Shown here: positions 7,539 through 16,284 of the stretch, piece by piece | How positions within the stretch are numbered: the first letter of the stretch is position 1 | Layout: each line of letters opens with the position of its first letter | Assembly: GCA_963729075.1 (NCBI GenBank) | Contig: CAVSMU010000015.1 | Location: 12,010-76,009, forward strand | Origin: WHSW01 sp963729075 | Lineage (GTDB): Bacteria; Actinomycetota; Thermoleophilia; Solirubrobacterales; 70-9 | Direction: 5' to 3' | DNA: 64,000 nt | The notes under the pieces: generated by a model | What the model saw: the letters and a program-made list of their open reading frames with translations, nothing else | Databases searched by the model: none | Told to the model about the DNA's origin: nothing | Program-made: the position numbers and the translations under genes

Positions 7539-8147
7539 GTGTCGACCTCGACCTGCACTCGCCTACGCGCCTCCTTGGTGCTGTCCGCTGCCGCCATGCT
7601 CTTCGTGCTTCCCGCTACCGCGAACGCCGCCGGCTCCGGCGGCGTCGGAACCGGGGACCCCGGCACCGAGGTGACCGAGGAGCCGGTGGTGCCCGCACCG
7701 CCGCCCCCGGTCCCGGGCGAGCGGGCCAGGCTACTGCGCAGCGGACTCGCCGTGCCGCCGGCGGGCGCCCCGCCGGAGGTCGTGGCCGCGATCGAGGCGG
7801 CGAACACCATCGACCCGGCGGGCTACTGCATGGGCGGCGGCCACGCCAAGTGGCGCTCGCGCTGCTACGACTGCTCGGGCGCGGTCAGCTACGTGCTCGG
7901 CCCGAAGGGCGCCGGGATCCTCGACTCGCCGCTTCCCTCGGGAGACTTCCGCAAGTGGGGCGAGCGCGGCAGGGGAAGCTGGATCACCGTCTACTACAAC
8001 GCGGGGCATGCCTACATGGTGATCGCAGGGCTGCGCTTCGACACCTCGATGCCCGACGACGGCGCCGATGGCCCGGGATGGAGCAAGGACGTCAAGCGCG
8101 GCGACGTAAACGGCCCGTTCAAGAAGCGCCACTACCTCGGCCTCTGA
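7539..8147 (+). CDS. Secreted NlpC/P60-like cell-wall peptidase
   Basis: The product has 202 residues from GTG, preceded by AAAGGAG. Residues 1-30 form a signal peptide ending ATANAA, followed by a proline-rich linker. The C-terminal domain has RCYDCSGAVSYVLG, the NlpC/P60 nucleophile Cys context, and a later GHAYMVIAG with the candidate catalytic His. Family members cut peptidoglycan stem peptides. The preceding c-di-AMP riboswitch ties it to envelope or osmotic homeostasis. The fold is shorter than standard NlpC/P60, so activity is inferred. Confidence 0.8.
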   Translation: MSTSTCTRLRASLVLSAAAMLFVLPATANAAGSGGVGTGDPGTEVTEEPVVPAPPPPVPGERARLLRSGLAVPPAGAPPEVVAAIEAANTIDPAGYCMGGGHAKWRSRCYDCSGAVSYVLGPKGAGILDSPLPSGDFRKWGERGRGSWITVYYNAGHAYMVIAGLRFDTSMPDDGADGPGWSKDVKRGDVNGPFKKRHYLGL

Positions 8148-8160
8148 GCACCCTCGCCGC

Positions 8161-8181
8161 GGGCCGGAATTTGCCCGGCCC
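8161..8181 (+). terminator. GC hairpin after the NlpC/P60-like gene
   Basis: GGGCCGG (8161-8167) and CCGGCCC (8175-8181) pair around AATTTGC, 14 bases past the stop codon. No T tract follows. Confidence 0.5.
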
Positions 8182-8229
8182 GTAGCTGCTGCGGGCAAAC
8201 GCCAGGTCGGTGGTCGGTACCTTGCGCGC

Positions 8230-9186
8230 ATGAGCGATCTCGAGCGCGCCGTCTCCGCCGTCGTCCGCGACTGCCTCGCCGTCCGCGAGGGCGAGCAGGT
8301 CCTCGTGGTCTGCAACCCCGCGACGATCGGGCTCGGCGAGCGCCTGCGCGCCGAGGCCGGCAGGGCGGGGGCGGAAGGGATGCTCTGCCTCATGACCGAG
8401 CGCGAGACCCACGGCACCGAGCCGCCGCCGCCGATCGCGGCGGCGATCGCGGCCGCGGACGTGGTGCTCGCCGCAACGGTGCAGTCGCTCTCCCACACCG
8501 CGGCCCGGCGGGCCGCGACCGAGGCCGGCGCGCGGGTCGCGAGCCTGCCCGGCATCACCGAGGACATGCTCGCCCGCGTGATGACTGCCGACATGGAGGG
8601 GCTGCGTCGCCGCGGCGAGGCGATCGCGGAGATCCTGACGCGCGGCTCTGAGGCGCGGATCACCTGTGCCAATGGCTCCGACCTGCGGCTCGAGCTGGGC
8701 GACCGCGAGGGGATTCCCGACGCAGGCGACCTGACCGCCCCGGCGGCGTTCGGCAACCTGCCGTGCGGCGAGGGCTTCATCTCCCCGCTCCAGGACCGGG
8801 GCGCGGGCAGGCTCGTGGTCGACGGGACCATCGCGGGGCTCGGCCGGGTTCCGCAGCCGGTCGAGCTCACGGTCGAGGACGGCCACCTGACTGCGGCCTC
8901 CGGGCCCACGGGTGAGCGGCTGATGGAGTTGCTGACGGCGCACGGGGACGACGGCACGAACGTGGCCGAGCTCGGCATCGGCACCAACGAGCGGGCGCAG
9001 CTCACCGGCGAGTTGCTGGAGGACGAGAAGATCCTCGGCAGCTGCCATGTCGCCTTCGGCGCCTCGGCGGGGATCGGCGGCACCGTTCAGGTGCCGGTGC
9101 ACCTCGACTGCGTGGTGCTGAGGGCGGACGTGAGCGTCGACGGCGAGCCGTTGGTCCGCGACGGCCGGCTGCTCGTCGGCGACTGA
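8230..9186 (+). CDS. M29-type aminopeptidase-like metalloprotein
   Basis: The product has 318 residues. Motifs NLPCGEGFISP, NVAELGIGTNERA, LEDEKILGSCHVAFG and VPVHLDCVV give the Glu/His/Asp ligand set expected of the thermophilic (M29) aminopeptidase family and relatives. Such enzymes remove N-terminal residues using two metals. Related members of this fold include dioxygenase-like enzymes, so the substrate is unsettled. The next gene starts 16 bp downstream, suggesting an operon. Confidence 0.75.
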   Translation: MSDLERAVSAVVRDCLAVREGEQVLVVCNPATIGLGERLRAEAGRAGAEGMLCLMTERETHGTEPPPPIAAAIAAADVVLAATVQSLSHTAARRAATEAGARVASLPGITEDMLARVMTADMEGLRRRGEAIAEILTRGSEARITCANGSDLRLELGDREGIPDAGDLTAPAAFGNLPCGEGFISPLQDRGAGRLVVDGTIAGLGRVPQPVELTVEDGHLTAASGPTGERLMELLTAHGDDGTNVAELGIGTNERAQLTGELLEDEKILGSCHVAFGASAGIGGTVQVPVHLDCVVLRADVSVDGEPLVRDGRLLVGD

Positions 9187-9202
9187 GGACCGGCACGGGG
9201 CG

Positions 9203-10081
9203 GTGGCGCTCGCGGTCCCGAACTTCTCCGAGGGGCGCGACCCCGACGCGATCGCCGCGATCGCCGAGGCCTTCGGCCGTGCCGAGATCCTCGACCGGCA
9301 CACCGACGTGGTTCACAACCGCAGCGTGTTGACGCTCTCGGCGGGGCCGGGCGAGCTGGTCGGTGCGCTGGTCGCCGGCGCCGAGGCCTGCATCGAGCGC
9401 ATCGATATCTCCGCGCACGGCGGCGAGCACCCCTGCGTCGGGGCGCTCGACGTCTGCCCCGTGGTCTTCGTGGACGGGCGCGGCCGGTCGCTCGCCCGCG
9501 AGCTTGCGCTCGAGGCGGCGCTCGCGATCGGGGACCTGGGGGTGCCCGTGTTCCTCTACGGCGAGCTCGCCTCGCAGCCGCGGCGCGCCGAGCGCGCCTA
9601 TTTTCGCCGCGGCGGCATCGCCGCGCTCGCCGAGCGAATGCGAAGCGGCGAGCTCGCCGCCGACTTCGGCCCGGCGGCACCGCACCCGAGCGCCGGCGCG
9701 ACGTTGGTCACCGCGCGGGCACCGCTCGCGGCCTTCAACGTCGAGCTCGACACCGTGGACACGGGGGTCGCAATCGAGATCGCGCGGCGGCTGCGCGAGT
9801 CGGGGGGCGGGCTCGGCGGGGTGCGGGCGATCGGCGTCGATCTCGGCGACCGGGCGCAGGTGTCCACCAACATCCACGACCCGGTCGCGGTCCCGCTCGG
9901 GATGGTGATCGAGGAGGTGCGGGCGCTGGCCGCGACTCGCGGCGCGCGCCCGGTCGCCGCCGAGGTCGTCGGGCTCGTGCCCGAGGCGGCCCTCCGCGAG
10001 CTGCCCGAGGACGTGCCGCTGCGGGATTTCGACCCGGCCCGGCAGGTGCTCGAGAACCGCGTCGAGGGCGCGAGCTCCTAG
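9203..10081 (+). CDS. ftcD: Glutamate formimidoyltransferase
   Basis: The product has 292 residues from GTG. VPNFSEGRD at the N-terminus, HNRSVLTLSAG, and DISAHGGEHPCVGALDVCP are hallmark formiminotransferase stretches; the catalytic His lies in the HGGEHP region. The enzyme moves a formimino group from N-formimidoyl-glutamate to tetrahydrofolate in histidine breakdown. The cyclodeaminase domain found in bifunctional FTCD is absent. No other hut gene is present in this window, so its metabolic partner genes must lie elsewhere. Confidence 0.9.
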   Translation: MALAVPNFSEGRDPDAIAAIAEAFGRAEILDRHTDVVHNRSVLTLSAGPGELVGALVAGAEACIERIDISAHGGEHPCVGALDVCPVVFVDGRGRSLARELALEAALAIGDLGVPVFLYGELASQPRRAERAYFRRGGIAALAERMRSGELAADFGPAAPHPSAGATLVTARAPLAAFNVELDTVDTGVAIEIARRLRESGGGLGGVRAIGVDLGDRAQVSTNIHDPVAVPLGMVIEEVRALAATRGARPVAAEVVGLVPEAALRELPEDVPLRDFDPARQVLENRVEGASS

Positions 10082-10095
10082 TAGCCTGCCTGGCC

Positions 10096-10455
10096 GTGGC
10101 CCAGACGAAACGCAAGCGCCGCCGCAAGCACCGCGGCACCCAGACCGGCCGGATCGACACCCGCGGGCGCCGCGGGCGGCCGCGCTCGCGGGACGAGGCG
10201 AAGGCCCAGGCACGCCGGCGCCAGTCGTCGCGCCGCGACCAGGCGCCGACCTGGGGGACCGCCTTCCTGCGCGGCCTGTTGGGAGCCGGGATCTTCTTCC
10301 TGCTGCTGTGGCTCGCATTCCGCCGTCCCGTCGGCGGCGCGCTGATGCTCTCGGTGGTGATGCTGGCGATGTACGTGCCGCTCGGCTATTACGTCGACCG
10401 CTTCTTCTACAACCGTCGCCGGGCGCGCGAGCGCGCCCAGAAGACGACGCGCTAG
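10096..10455 (+). CDS. Small basic membrane protein, unknown function
   Basis: The product has 119 residues from GTG. It has an extremely Arg/Lys-rich N-terminus of about 50 residues, then two hydrophobic segments (GAGIFFLLLWLAF and LMLSVVMLAMYVPLGYY) and a basic C-terminal tail. The layout suggests a two-helix membrane protein with both ends in the cytoplasm, possibly contacting nucleic acid or phospholipid. No family is recognised. It sits 14 bp after ftcD and 11 bp before the MBL gene, so it is probably in the same operon. Confidence 0.7.
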   Translation: MAQTKRKRRRKHRGTQTGRIDTRGRRGRPRSRDEAKAQARRRQSSRRDQAPTWGTAFLRGLLGAGIFFLLLWLAFRRPVGGALMLSVVMLAMYVPLGYYVDRFFYNRRRARERAQKTTR

Positions 10456-10466
10456 CTTCGCCCGCG

Positions 10467-11102
10467 ATGGACGTCCGCTGCCTCACGGTCGGCCCGGTGG
10501 CCGAGAACTGCTACCTCGTCCGCGGCGACGGCGCGGAGCACGCCCTGATCGTCGATCCCGGCGAGGAGCCCGACCGGATCCTGAGCCTCGTCGACGAACT
10601 CGGGGTGAAGGTCGACGCGATCCTCCTCACGCACACGCACTTCGACCACATCGGCGCCGTTGCGCCCGTCGCCAGGGCCACCGGCGCCCCTGTCTACTGC
10701 CCCGAGCTCGAAGTCCCCGTGCTCGCCGACATCATGTCCTGGGTTCCCCCGGGCTTCGGCCCGTACGAGAGCTACGACGCCGACCGTGCGCTCCGCGGCG
10801 GCGAGCGGCTCGAGCTCGCCGCGTTCGAGATCGACGTTCTGCACACCCCCGGCCACAGTCCCGGCCACGTCACCTACTCGATTCCCGCCGAGGCGGCGCT
10901 GTTCTCGGGAGACGTCCTCTTCCAGGGCTCGGTCGGACGGGTCGACCTGCCCGGCGGCGACGGGCCGACGCTGATGAGGACGCTTCGTGGCCTGGCCGAG
11001 GGCTTCCCCGAGGAGACGACGGTCTACCCGGGCCACATGGGAATCACCACACTGGGTTCCGAGCGGGCGACGAATCCCTTTCTCGCCGAGCTGGCGCGGT
11101 AG
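10467..11102 (+). CDS. Metallo-beta-lactamase-fold hydrolase (glyoxalase II-like)
   Basis: From ATG 10467 the product has 211 residues. VAENCYLV near the start, LTHTHFDHIGA (His56, His58, Asp60, His61), HTPGHSPGHVTY, LFSGDVLFQGSVGR and VYPGHM form the complete dinuclear zinc site of the glyoxalase II/YcbL group. It likely hydrolyses thioesters such as S-lactoyl thiols. Its last 59 bp overlap the end of the convergent phosphatase gene. Confidence 0.9.
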   Translation: MDVRCLTVGPVAENCYLVRGDGAEHALIVDPGEEPDRILSLVDELGVKVDAILLTHTHFDHIGAVAPVARATGAPVYCPELEVPVLADIMSWVPPGFGPYESYDADRALRGGERLELAAFEIDVLHTPGHSPGHVTYSIPAEAALFSGDVLFQGSVGRVDLPGGDGPTLMRTLRGLAEGFPEETTVYPGHMGITTLGSERATNPFLAELAR

Positions 11103-12744
11103 CGCGCGGCTCCCGCGTCGGCGGGATGCGCAGCACGAAAAGCAGGATGTCGTCACGGGGCTCGCCGGCGTCGGAGTCGACGACCGCGCGGGTGAGCCCG
11201 CGGGCGATCTCCGACGCGTCCCGCCCCGCGCAGTCGCGCAGCGCGATCGCCAGCTCCTGCAGGCTGACCACGTGGCTCGGCGCATGGGCGTCGGTGAGCC
11301 CGTCGGTGTAGAAGACGAGCGCGTCACCCGGCGCGAGATCGAACGTGTCGTCCTCGAGGACGGGATCAGGCTCCACGCCGATCACCATCCCCGGGCTGCC
11401 GGCGAGCTCGACACCGCCGTAGGCGCGCAGCACGAGCGGCGGCGGATGCCCGCCGCTGGCGAGGATGACCTTGGCCCGGTCGCCGTCGCGCAGCTCCAAG
11501 CGCGAGTAGGCGACGGTGCAGGACTGGCCGGGGGTCTGGCGCTGGATCGCGGCGTTGAGCTCGAGCAGGATGCGGCTCGGGCGGCGTTCATGGACCGCGG
11601 CCGCGCGCAGCGTGTACCGCGCGAGCGCCGTGGTTGCGGCGGCGGTCGGTCCCTTGCCGAGCACGTCGCCGACGACGATCGTCCAGGTGCCGTCGTCAGC
11701 CGGATACGCGTCGTAGAAGTCGCCGCCGACGATCTGCCCCTCGCCCGCGGGCCGGTAGTCGATCGCCACCTCGATGCCCGGGATCTCGGGAACCCGCGAC
11801 GGCAGCAGGCTCTCCTGCAGAGTGTTCGCGATGTGGGCGAGCGTCTGCTCGACCCGGCTGCGCTCCGTGATCACTGCGGCGAGGACGAGCATCGTCAGGC
11901 TCGCGACGCCGATCAACGCCTGCGCGAGCAGCAGCCGCTCGTCAGGCGAGTTGTCGGTGAAGGGACCCTGCTCGTTCGCGGTCAGCGGGACCGCGATGCA
12001 GGCGACCAGCAGGCAGCCGGCAACCGCACCGGGCTGCCAGAAGCGCAGGGCCGCAATGATCAGGGGCGGGAAGATCAGGAAGGTGACCGCGACCTCGTTC
12101 GTGAACACGAGCGCGGTGGTGCCGCCGATCAGGAGCGCCAGCCCGACGGCCTCGAGCCGCCGCCCGGGCGCCCGGTCGTACGGCCAGTGGGTCGCCGCGA
12201 CCAGCAGCGCCGGGGCCACAACCAGGTCGCCGCCCAGGTCGCCCAGCCACCAGGTGCGCCACACGGAGGCGAGGTCGCCCGAGTCGATCACGTCGCCGGC
12301 GAGCAGACTGGCGACGCCGATCGTGGCGCTGACGGTGGTGCTGACGACACCGCCGAGCACCGCCAGCGCGACGACGTCGCGGACCCGCTCGAGCGACGGC
12401 CGGAACGCGGCCACCCGCTGCAGCAGGAAGGCGCCCACCAGCGCCTCGAGCGTGTTGCCGACCGTGATCCCGAGCACCGTGTAGAGCGGGACATCGGTCC
12501 AGAGGTTCGCGAGAAAGGCGCCGAGCACGACACCGGGCAGGACCCGGTAGCCCCAGAGCACGACGGCCGCCAGCGCGATCCCCGTCGGCGCCCAGATCGC
12601 GGTGACGCTCTCGGTGGTGAAGGCGAGATCGAGGCCGAGCTTCGCGGCGCCGTAGTAGGCGGCCGCGATCGCGGCGATCTTGAGCAGGTAGACGGAGCGA
12701 CTGTCGCCGGCTCCGCTTCCATGCGCCGCCGCCCCCGTTAGCAC
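11044..12744 (-). CDS. MASE1 membrane sensor with SpoIIE/PP2C phosphatase domain
   Basis: The product has 566 residues from GTG. Residues about 15-305 hold eight or more hydrophobic helices with the MASE1 sensor pattern (LGLDLAFTTESVTAIWAPTGIALA). Then TLQESLLPSRVPEIPGIEVAIDYRPAGEGQIVGGDFYDAYP opens a SpoIIE-type PP2C Ser/Thr phosphatase, with VGDVLGKGPTAA and YTDGLTDAH supplying the metal-binding Asp residues. Such proteins dephosphorylate anti-sigma-factor antagonists in partner-switching stress pathways. A candidate anti-sigma kinase lies at 28101, far from it. Confidence 0.88.
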   Translation of the reverse strand: MLTGAAAHGSGAGDSRSVYLLKIAAIAAAYYGAAKLGLDLAFTTESVTAIWAPTGIALAAVVLWGYRVLPGVVLGAFLANLWTDVPLYTVLGITVGNTLEALVGAFLLQRVAAFRPSLERVRDVVALAVLGGVVSTTVSATIGVASLLAGDVIDSGDLASVWRTWWLGDLGGDLVVAPALLVAATHWPYDRAPGRRLEAVGLALLIGGTTALVFTNEVAVTFLIFPPLIIAALRFWQPGAVAGCLLVACIAVPLTANEQGPFTDNSPDERLLLAQALIGVASLTMLVLAAVITERSRVEQTLAHIANTLQESLLPSRVPEIPGIEVAIDYRPAGEGQIVGGDFYDAYPADDGTWTIVVGDVLGKGPTAAATTALARYTLRAAAVHERRPSRILLELNAAIQRQTPGQSCTVAYSRLELRDGDRAKVILASGGHPPPLVLRAYGGVELAGSPGMVIGVEPDPVLEDDTFDLAPGDALVFYTDGLTDAHAPSHVVSLQELAIALRDCAGRDASEIARGLTRAVVDSDAGEPRDDILLFVLRIPPTREPRATAPARRERDSSPARNPVW

Positions 12745-12811
12745 GTGCGCAGCCTACTCGCATCCGGCGGCTGACCGCCGATGTCCCTGCTCGTTAGGCT
12801 CGCCCGCAGCC

Positions 12812-14044
12812 ATGAGTCCCCGGTTTCAAGTCCCCCGCGGCACCTTCGACATCCTGCCCCAGGAATGGGGCCAGCGCGCGCGCGTCTATGCCGCGGCCGC
12901 CGAGATCTTCGATCGCGCCGGCTATGGGCGGATCGAGACCCCCGCGTTCGAAGACACGGATCTGTTCGCGCGCGGGGTCGGCCAGTCGACCGACATCGTC
13001 CAGAAGGAGATGTTCAGCTTCGAGGACCAGGGCGGGCGGAATCTGACGCTGCGTCCCGAGGGCACTGCGCCGATCGTCCGCGCCTACCTCGAACACGGCA
13101 TGCAGAAGCTTGCGCAGCCGGTGAAGCTTTGGCACTGGGGCCCGTACTTTCGCCACGAGCGACCTCAATCGGGCCGCTTTCGGGAGTTCAACCAGATCGG
13201 CGCCGAGGCGATCGGCTCGGACTCGCCCCTGGTCGACGCCGAGCTGATCATCCTGCTCGACGAGCTTTTCCGGGGCCTGGCTCTCCCTGGCATTCGCCTG
13301 CGGCTCGGCAGCCTCGGCTCCGCCGACTCGAGGATGGCCTACCGCGAGGAGCTGAAGGCATACCTACGCGGACGCCAGAAGGAGCTGGCGCCGAGCGTGC
13401 GCGAACGGATCGACCTCAACCCGATGCGTGCCTTCGACTCCGACGACCCGGGCACCCGCCAGGTGATGGAGGAGGCGCCGACGATGCTCGAGCGCCTCGG
13501 TGAGGACGACGCCGGGCACTTCAACGCCGTCCGCGCGGTGCTCGATCGCGCCGGCATCGCATACCAGCTCGATCCGACCCTGGTTCGGGGGCTCGACTAC
13601 TACACGCGGACCGTGTTCGAGTTCGAGTCCGATCGGCTCGGTGCCCAGGCGGCGCTCGGCGGCGGCGGCCGCTACGACGGGCTCGTGGAGCGACTCGGGG
13701 GGCCGGCGACTCCCGCCTGTGGCTGGGCGGCAGGCATCGAGCGCATCGTGCTCGCCCTCGACGAGGAGGAGGGCGGCAATGCGATCGACGTCTTCGTCGC
13801 CGCGTCGCCCGACCGGCGCGAGCGGGCCTTCGCGCTTGTCCGCGAGCTGCGGCGGGCCGGCCTGCGTGCCGAGCTCGACCTCGCCGATCGGTCGCTCAAG
13901 GGACAGATGAAGCAGGCGGATCGCCTCGGCGCCCGGGCGGCGATCGTGCTCGACGAGGAGCGACCGGCGCAGCTTCGGGACATGGCGAGCGGCGAGCAGC
14001 GCGAGCTCGACCTCGCGCGGGCGGTGGAGGAGCTCGGGGCGTGA
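12812..14044 (+). CDS. hisS: Histidyl-tRNA synthetase
   Basis: The product has 410 residues, close to the usual 420. FQVPRGTFDILP at the N-terminus, TLRPEGTAPIVRAYLEHGM (class II motif 2 region), FRHERPQSGRFREFNQIGAE, LVRGLDYYTRTVFEFE (histidine-specific A motif) and CGWAAGIERIV (motif 3) are all present, followed by the anticodon-binding domain. It charges tRNA-His in the cytosol. The stop overlaps the aspS GTG start as GTGA at 14041-14044, so the two are coupled. Confidence 0.97.
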   Translation: MSPRFQVPRGTFDILPQEWGQRARVYAAAAEIFDRAGYGRIETPAFEDTDLFARGVGQSTDIVQKEMFSFEDQGGRNLTLRPEGTAPIVRAYLEHGMQKLAQPVKLWHWGPYFRHERPQSGRFREFNQIGAEAIGSDSPLVDAELIILLDELFRGLALPGIRLRLGSLGSADSRMAYREELKAYLRGRQKELAPSVRERIDLNPMRAFDSDDPGTRQVMEEAPTMLERLGEDDAGHFNAVRAVLDRAGIAYQLDPTLVRGLDYYTRTVFEFESDRLGAQAALGGGGRYDGLVERLGGPATPACGWAAGIERIVLALDEEEGGNAIDVFVAASPDRRERAFALVRELRRAGLRAELDLADRSLKGQMKQADRLGARAAIVLDEERPAQLRDMASGEQRELDLARAVEELGA

Positions 14045-15834
14045 CCGAGCCCCGGTTCCCGGCTCTGCGCGCGAACGAGTACCGCGACGCCTGGTGCGGA
14101 CAGGTGCTCGCCGACCTCGTCGGCTCCGAGCGGCGGCTCGCGGGGTGGGTCCACCGGCGCCGCGACCACGGCGGGTTGGTGTTCATCGATCTGCGGGATC
14201 GGACCGGGCTCGTGCAGCTGGTCTTCGACCCCGATGAGGCCGGCGAGGCGTTCGCGCTCTCCCGCCGGCTGCGGCCCGAGGACGTGGTCACGGTCGCGGG
14301 CCCGGTGGTGCGGCGCGACCCGGAGACGGTCAATCCGGAGCTGCCCACCGGCGAGTTCGAGCTCCGGGTCACCGACGCGACCCTGCTCAGCGGCGCAGAC
14401 ACGCCACCGTTCGAGATCGAGGGCTTCTCGGGCGAGGTCGGCGAGGAGACGCGGCTGCGCCACCGCTACCTCGACCTGCGCCGCGAGGGGATGCGCAAGG
14501 CGATAACGCTTCGACACGCGGTAGCGAAGGCAATCCGCGACTTCCTGAGCGAGGAGGGCTTCCTCGAGATCGAGACGCCGATGCTCTCGCGCTCGACGCC
14601 CGAGGGCGCGCGCGACTTCCTCGTTCCCTCGCGCCGCGAGCCCGGCTCCTTCTACGCGCTCCCGCAGTCGCCGCAGCTGTTCAAGCAGCTGCTGATGGTC
14701 GCCGGGTTCGAGCGCTACTTCCAGATCGTCCGCTGCTTTCGCGACGAGGACCAGCGTGCCGACCGCCAGCCCGACTTCACCCAGCTCGATCTGGAGATGT
14801 CCTTCGTCGGCGTCGAGGACGTGCTCGACGTCAACGAGCGGCTGCTGGCGTCGGTGTTCGAGGCGGTGGACGGGCCGGCGATCGACTTGCCCCTGCGGCG
14901 GATCCCCTATGACGAGGCGCTGTCGCGTTATGGCACCGACCGCCCGGACCTGCGCTTCGGGCTCGAGTTGGTCGAGCTGACCGACCTGCTCGCGGGGACC
15001 GAGTTCAAGGTCTTCCGCGGGGCGATCGAGGGTGGGGGAGTGGTCAAGGGCCTGAACGCCGGCGCCCGCGAGCTGCCGCGCTCGGCCCTCGACGGTCTGA
15101 TCGAGCGCGCTCAAGAGCTCGGCGCGAAGGGCCTCGTCTGGGCCTTTCGCGAGGACGACGGCTGGCGCTCGCCCACGGCCAAGTTCCTCACGCCCGAGGA
15201 GCTGGCGGCGCTCAACGAGCGGCTTGGGGCGGGGGAGGGGGACCTGCTGCTCGTGGTCGCCGACCGACCCGAGGTCGCCAACTCCGTCCTCGCCCAGCTG
15301 CGCCTCGACCTCGCCGAGCGCTTCGAGCTCATCGACCCGGCGGCGGAGGAGTTCTGCTGGATCACCGAGTGGCCGATGTTCGGCTGGAACGAGGACGAGC
15401 AGCGCTGGGACCCGCTCCATCACCCGTTCACGTCCCCCGCGGGGGAGTTCGATCCGGAGCATCCGGGCGAGGCCAGGGCGCTCGCCTACGACGTCGTCTG
15501 GAACGGCCAGGAGCTGGGCGGCGGGTCGATCCGTATCTCCGACCCGGACGTCCAGCAACGAGTGCTGGAGACGATCGGGATCGACGCCGAGGAGGCGCGC
15601 GACCGGTTCGGCTTCCTGCTCGAGGCGCTGCGCTACGGTGCCCCGCCGCTCGGCGGGATCGCTTACGGGCTCGACCGCTGGGTGCAGCGGCTGCTTCACG
15701 CCGACTCCATCCGCGACACGATCGCGTTCCCGAAGGCCGCCTCGGGGGCCGATCCCCTCACCCGGGCGCCCGCGCCGGTCGGCGAGACCCAGCTTCGCGA
15801 GCTCGGCCTGGCCCTGCGCACGCCCCGCGGCTGA
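14041..15834 (+). CDS. aspS: Aspartyl-tRNA synthetase (bacterial type)
   Basis: The product has 597 residues. It has an N-terminal OB-fold anticodon domain (LAGWVHRRRDHGGLVFIDLRDRTGLVQLVF), class II motif 1 and FLEIETPMLSRSTPEGARDFLVPSR, FKQLLMVAGFERYFQIVRCFRDEDQRADRQPDFTQLD, the bacterial GAD insertion, and GIAYGLDRWV as motif 3. Length and insertion identify the bacterial type. It is translationally coupled to hisS, a common neighbour pair. A probable 6S RNA follows 27 bp after the stop. Confidence 0.97.
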   Translation: MTEPRFPALRANEYRDAWCGQVLADLVGSERRLAGWVHRRRDHGGLVFIDLRDRTGLVQLVFDPDEAGEAFALSRRLRPEDVVTVAGPVVRRDPETVNPELPTGEFELRVTDATLLSGADTPPFEIEGFSGEVGEETRLRHRYLDLRREGMRKAITLRHAVAKAIRDFLSEEGFLEIETPMLSRSTPEGARDFLVPSRREPGSFYALPQSPQLFKQLLMVAGFERYFQIVRCFRDEDQRADRQPDFTQLDLEMSFVGVEDVLDVNERLLASVFEAVDGPAIDLPLRRIPYDEALSRYGTDRPDLRFGLELVELTDLLAGTEFKVFRGAIEGGGVVKGLNAGARELPRSALDGLIERAQELGAKGLVWAFREDDGWRSPTAKFLTPEELAALNERLGAGEGDLLLVVADRPEVANSVLAQLRLDLAERFELIDPAAEEFCWITEWPMFGWNEDEQRWDPLHHPFTSPAGEFDPEHPGEARALAYDVVWNGQELGGGSIRISDPDVQQRVLETIGIDAEEARDRFGFLLEALRYGAPPLGGIAYGLDRWVQRLLHADSIRDTIAFPKAASGADPLTRAPAPVGETQLRELGLALRTPRG

Positions 15835-15861
15835 TCCAGGGGTGGTGACCCGCTAACGTCT

Positions 15862-16024
15862 AGGAAGGCTCGAGCTTGTGCGCCAGCCGCTCCAATTGTG
15901 AGCCAACACAATCGCCTTGGGAGTCATCGTCCGGTTGCGCCCTGGCGGTAGCGCCGGCAGACACCCACCTGTTCAATCAGGTTCTCAGGCAGAGCGGTAA
16001 CGGCAGGCTGGGGCCTCTTTTCCT
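15862..16024 (+). ncRNA. ssrS: Probable 6S RNA (SsrS)
   Basis: AGGAA plus GGCTCGAGC (15862-15875) can pair with GCTGGGGCC and TTCCT (16007-16024), closing a structure of about 163 nt. The 3' half contains GACACCCACCT, a small hairpin ACCTG/CAGGT with loop TTCAAT, GGTTCTCA, and AACGGCA, the conserved order in the 3' half of bacterial 6S RNAs. TAACGT at 15854-15859 could be the -10. 6S RNA folds like an open promoter and sequesters the housekeeping RNA polymerase in stationary phase. No coding frame is supported here, and 16025-16284 holds nothing else I can name. Confidence 0.72.
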
Positions 16025-16284
16025 GGAGCCGCGCAGTTATTCGGGTCACTAAGGGGTGGGGCGCGGCGAGACCGGTCCAGCTGGGGTCTGATTGAAGTGG
16101 GTGGATTCACGCCCACATGTCGGGCGTAAATGGACGCACTTCGGACGTCGGCGTCCCGGTGGTCGACGTGCTCACGCGGCGCGCTGGAACGCACACGTTG
16201 GGCATGACCTGCTCGCAGGGACCGAGCGCGGACCGCGCCGGCGCAGTGGCCGGGCCGGTGCGGCCTCTACCCTTGCCGCGGGGC

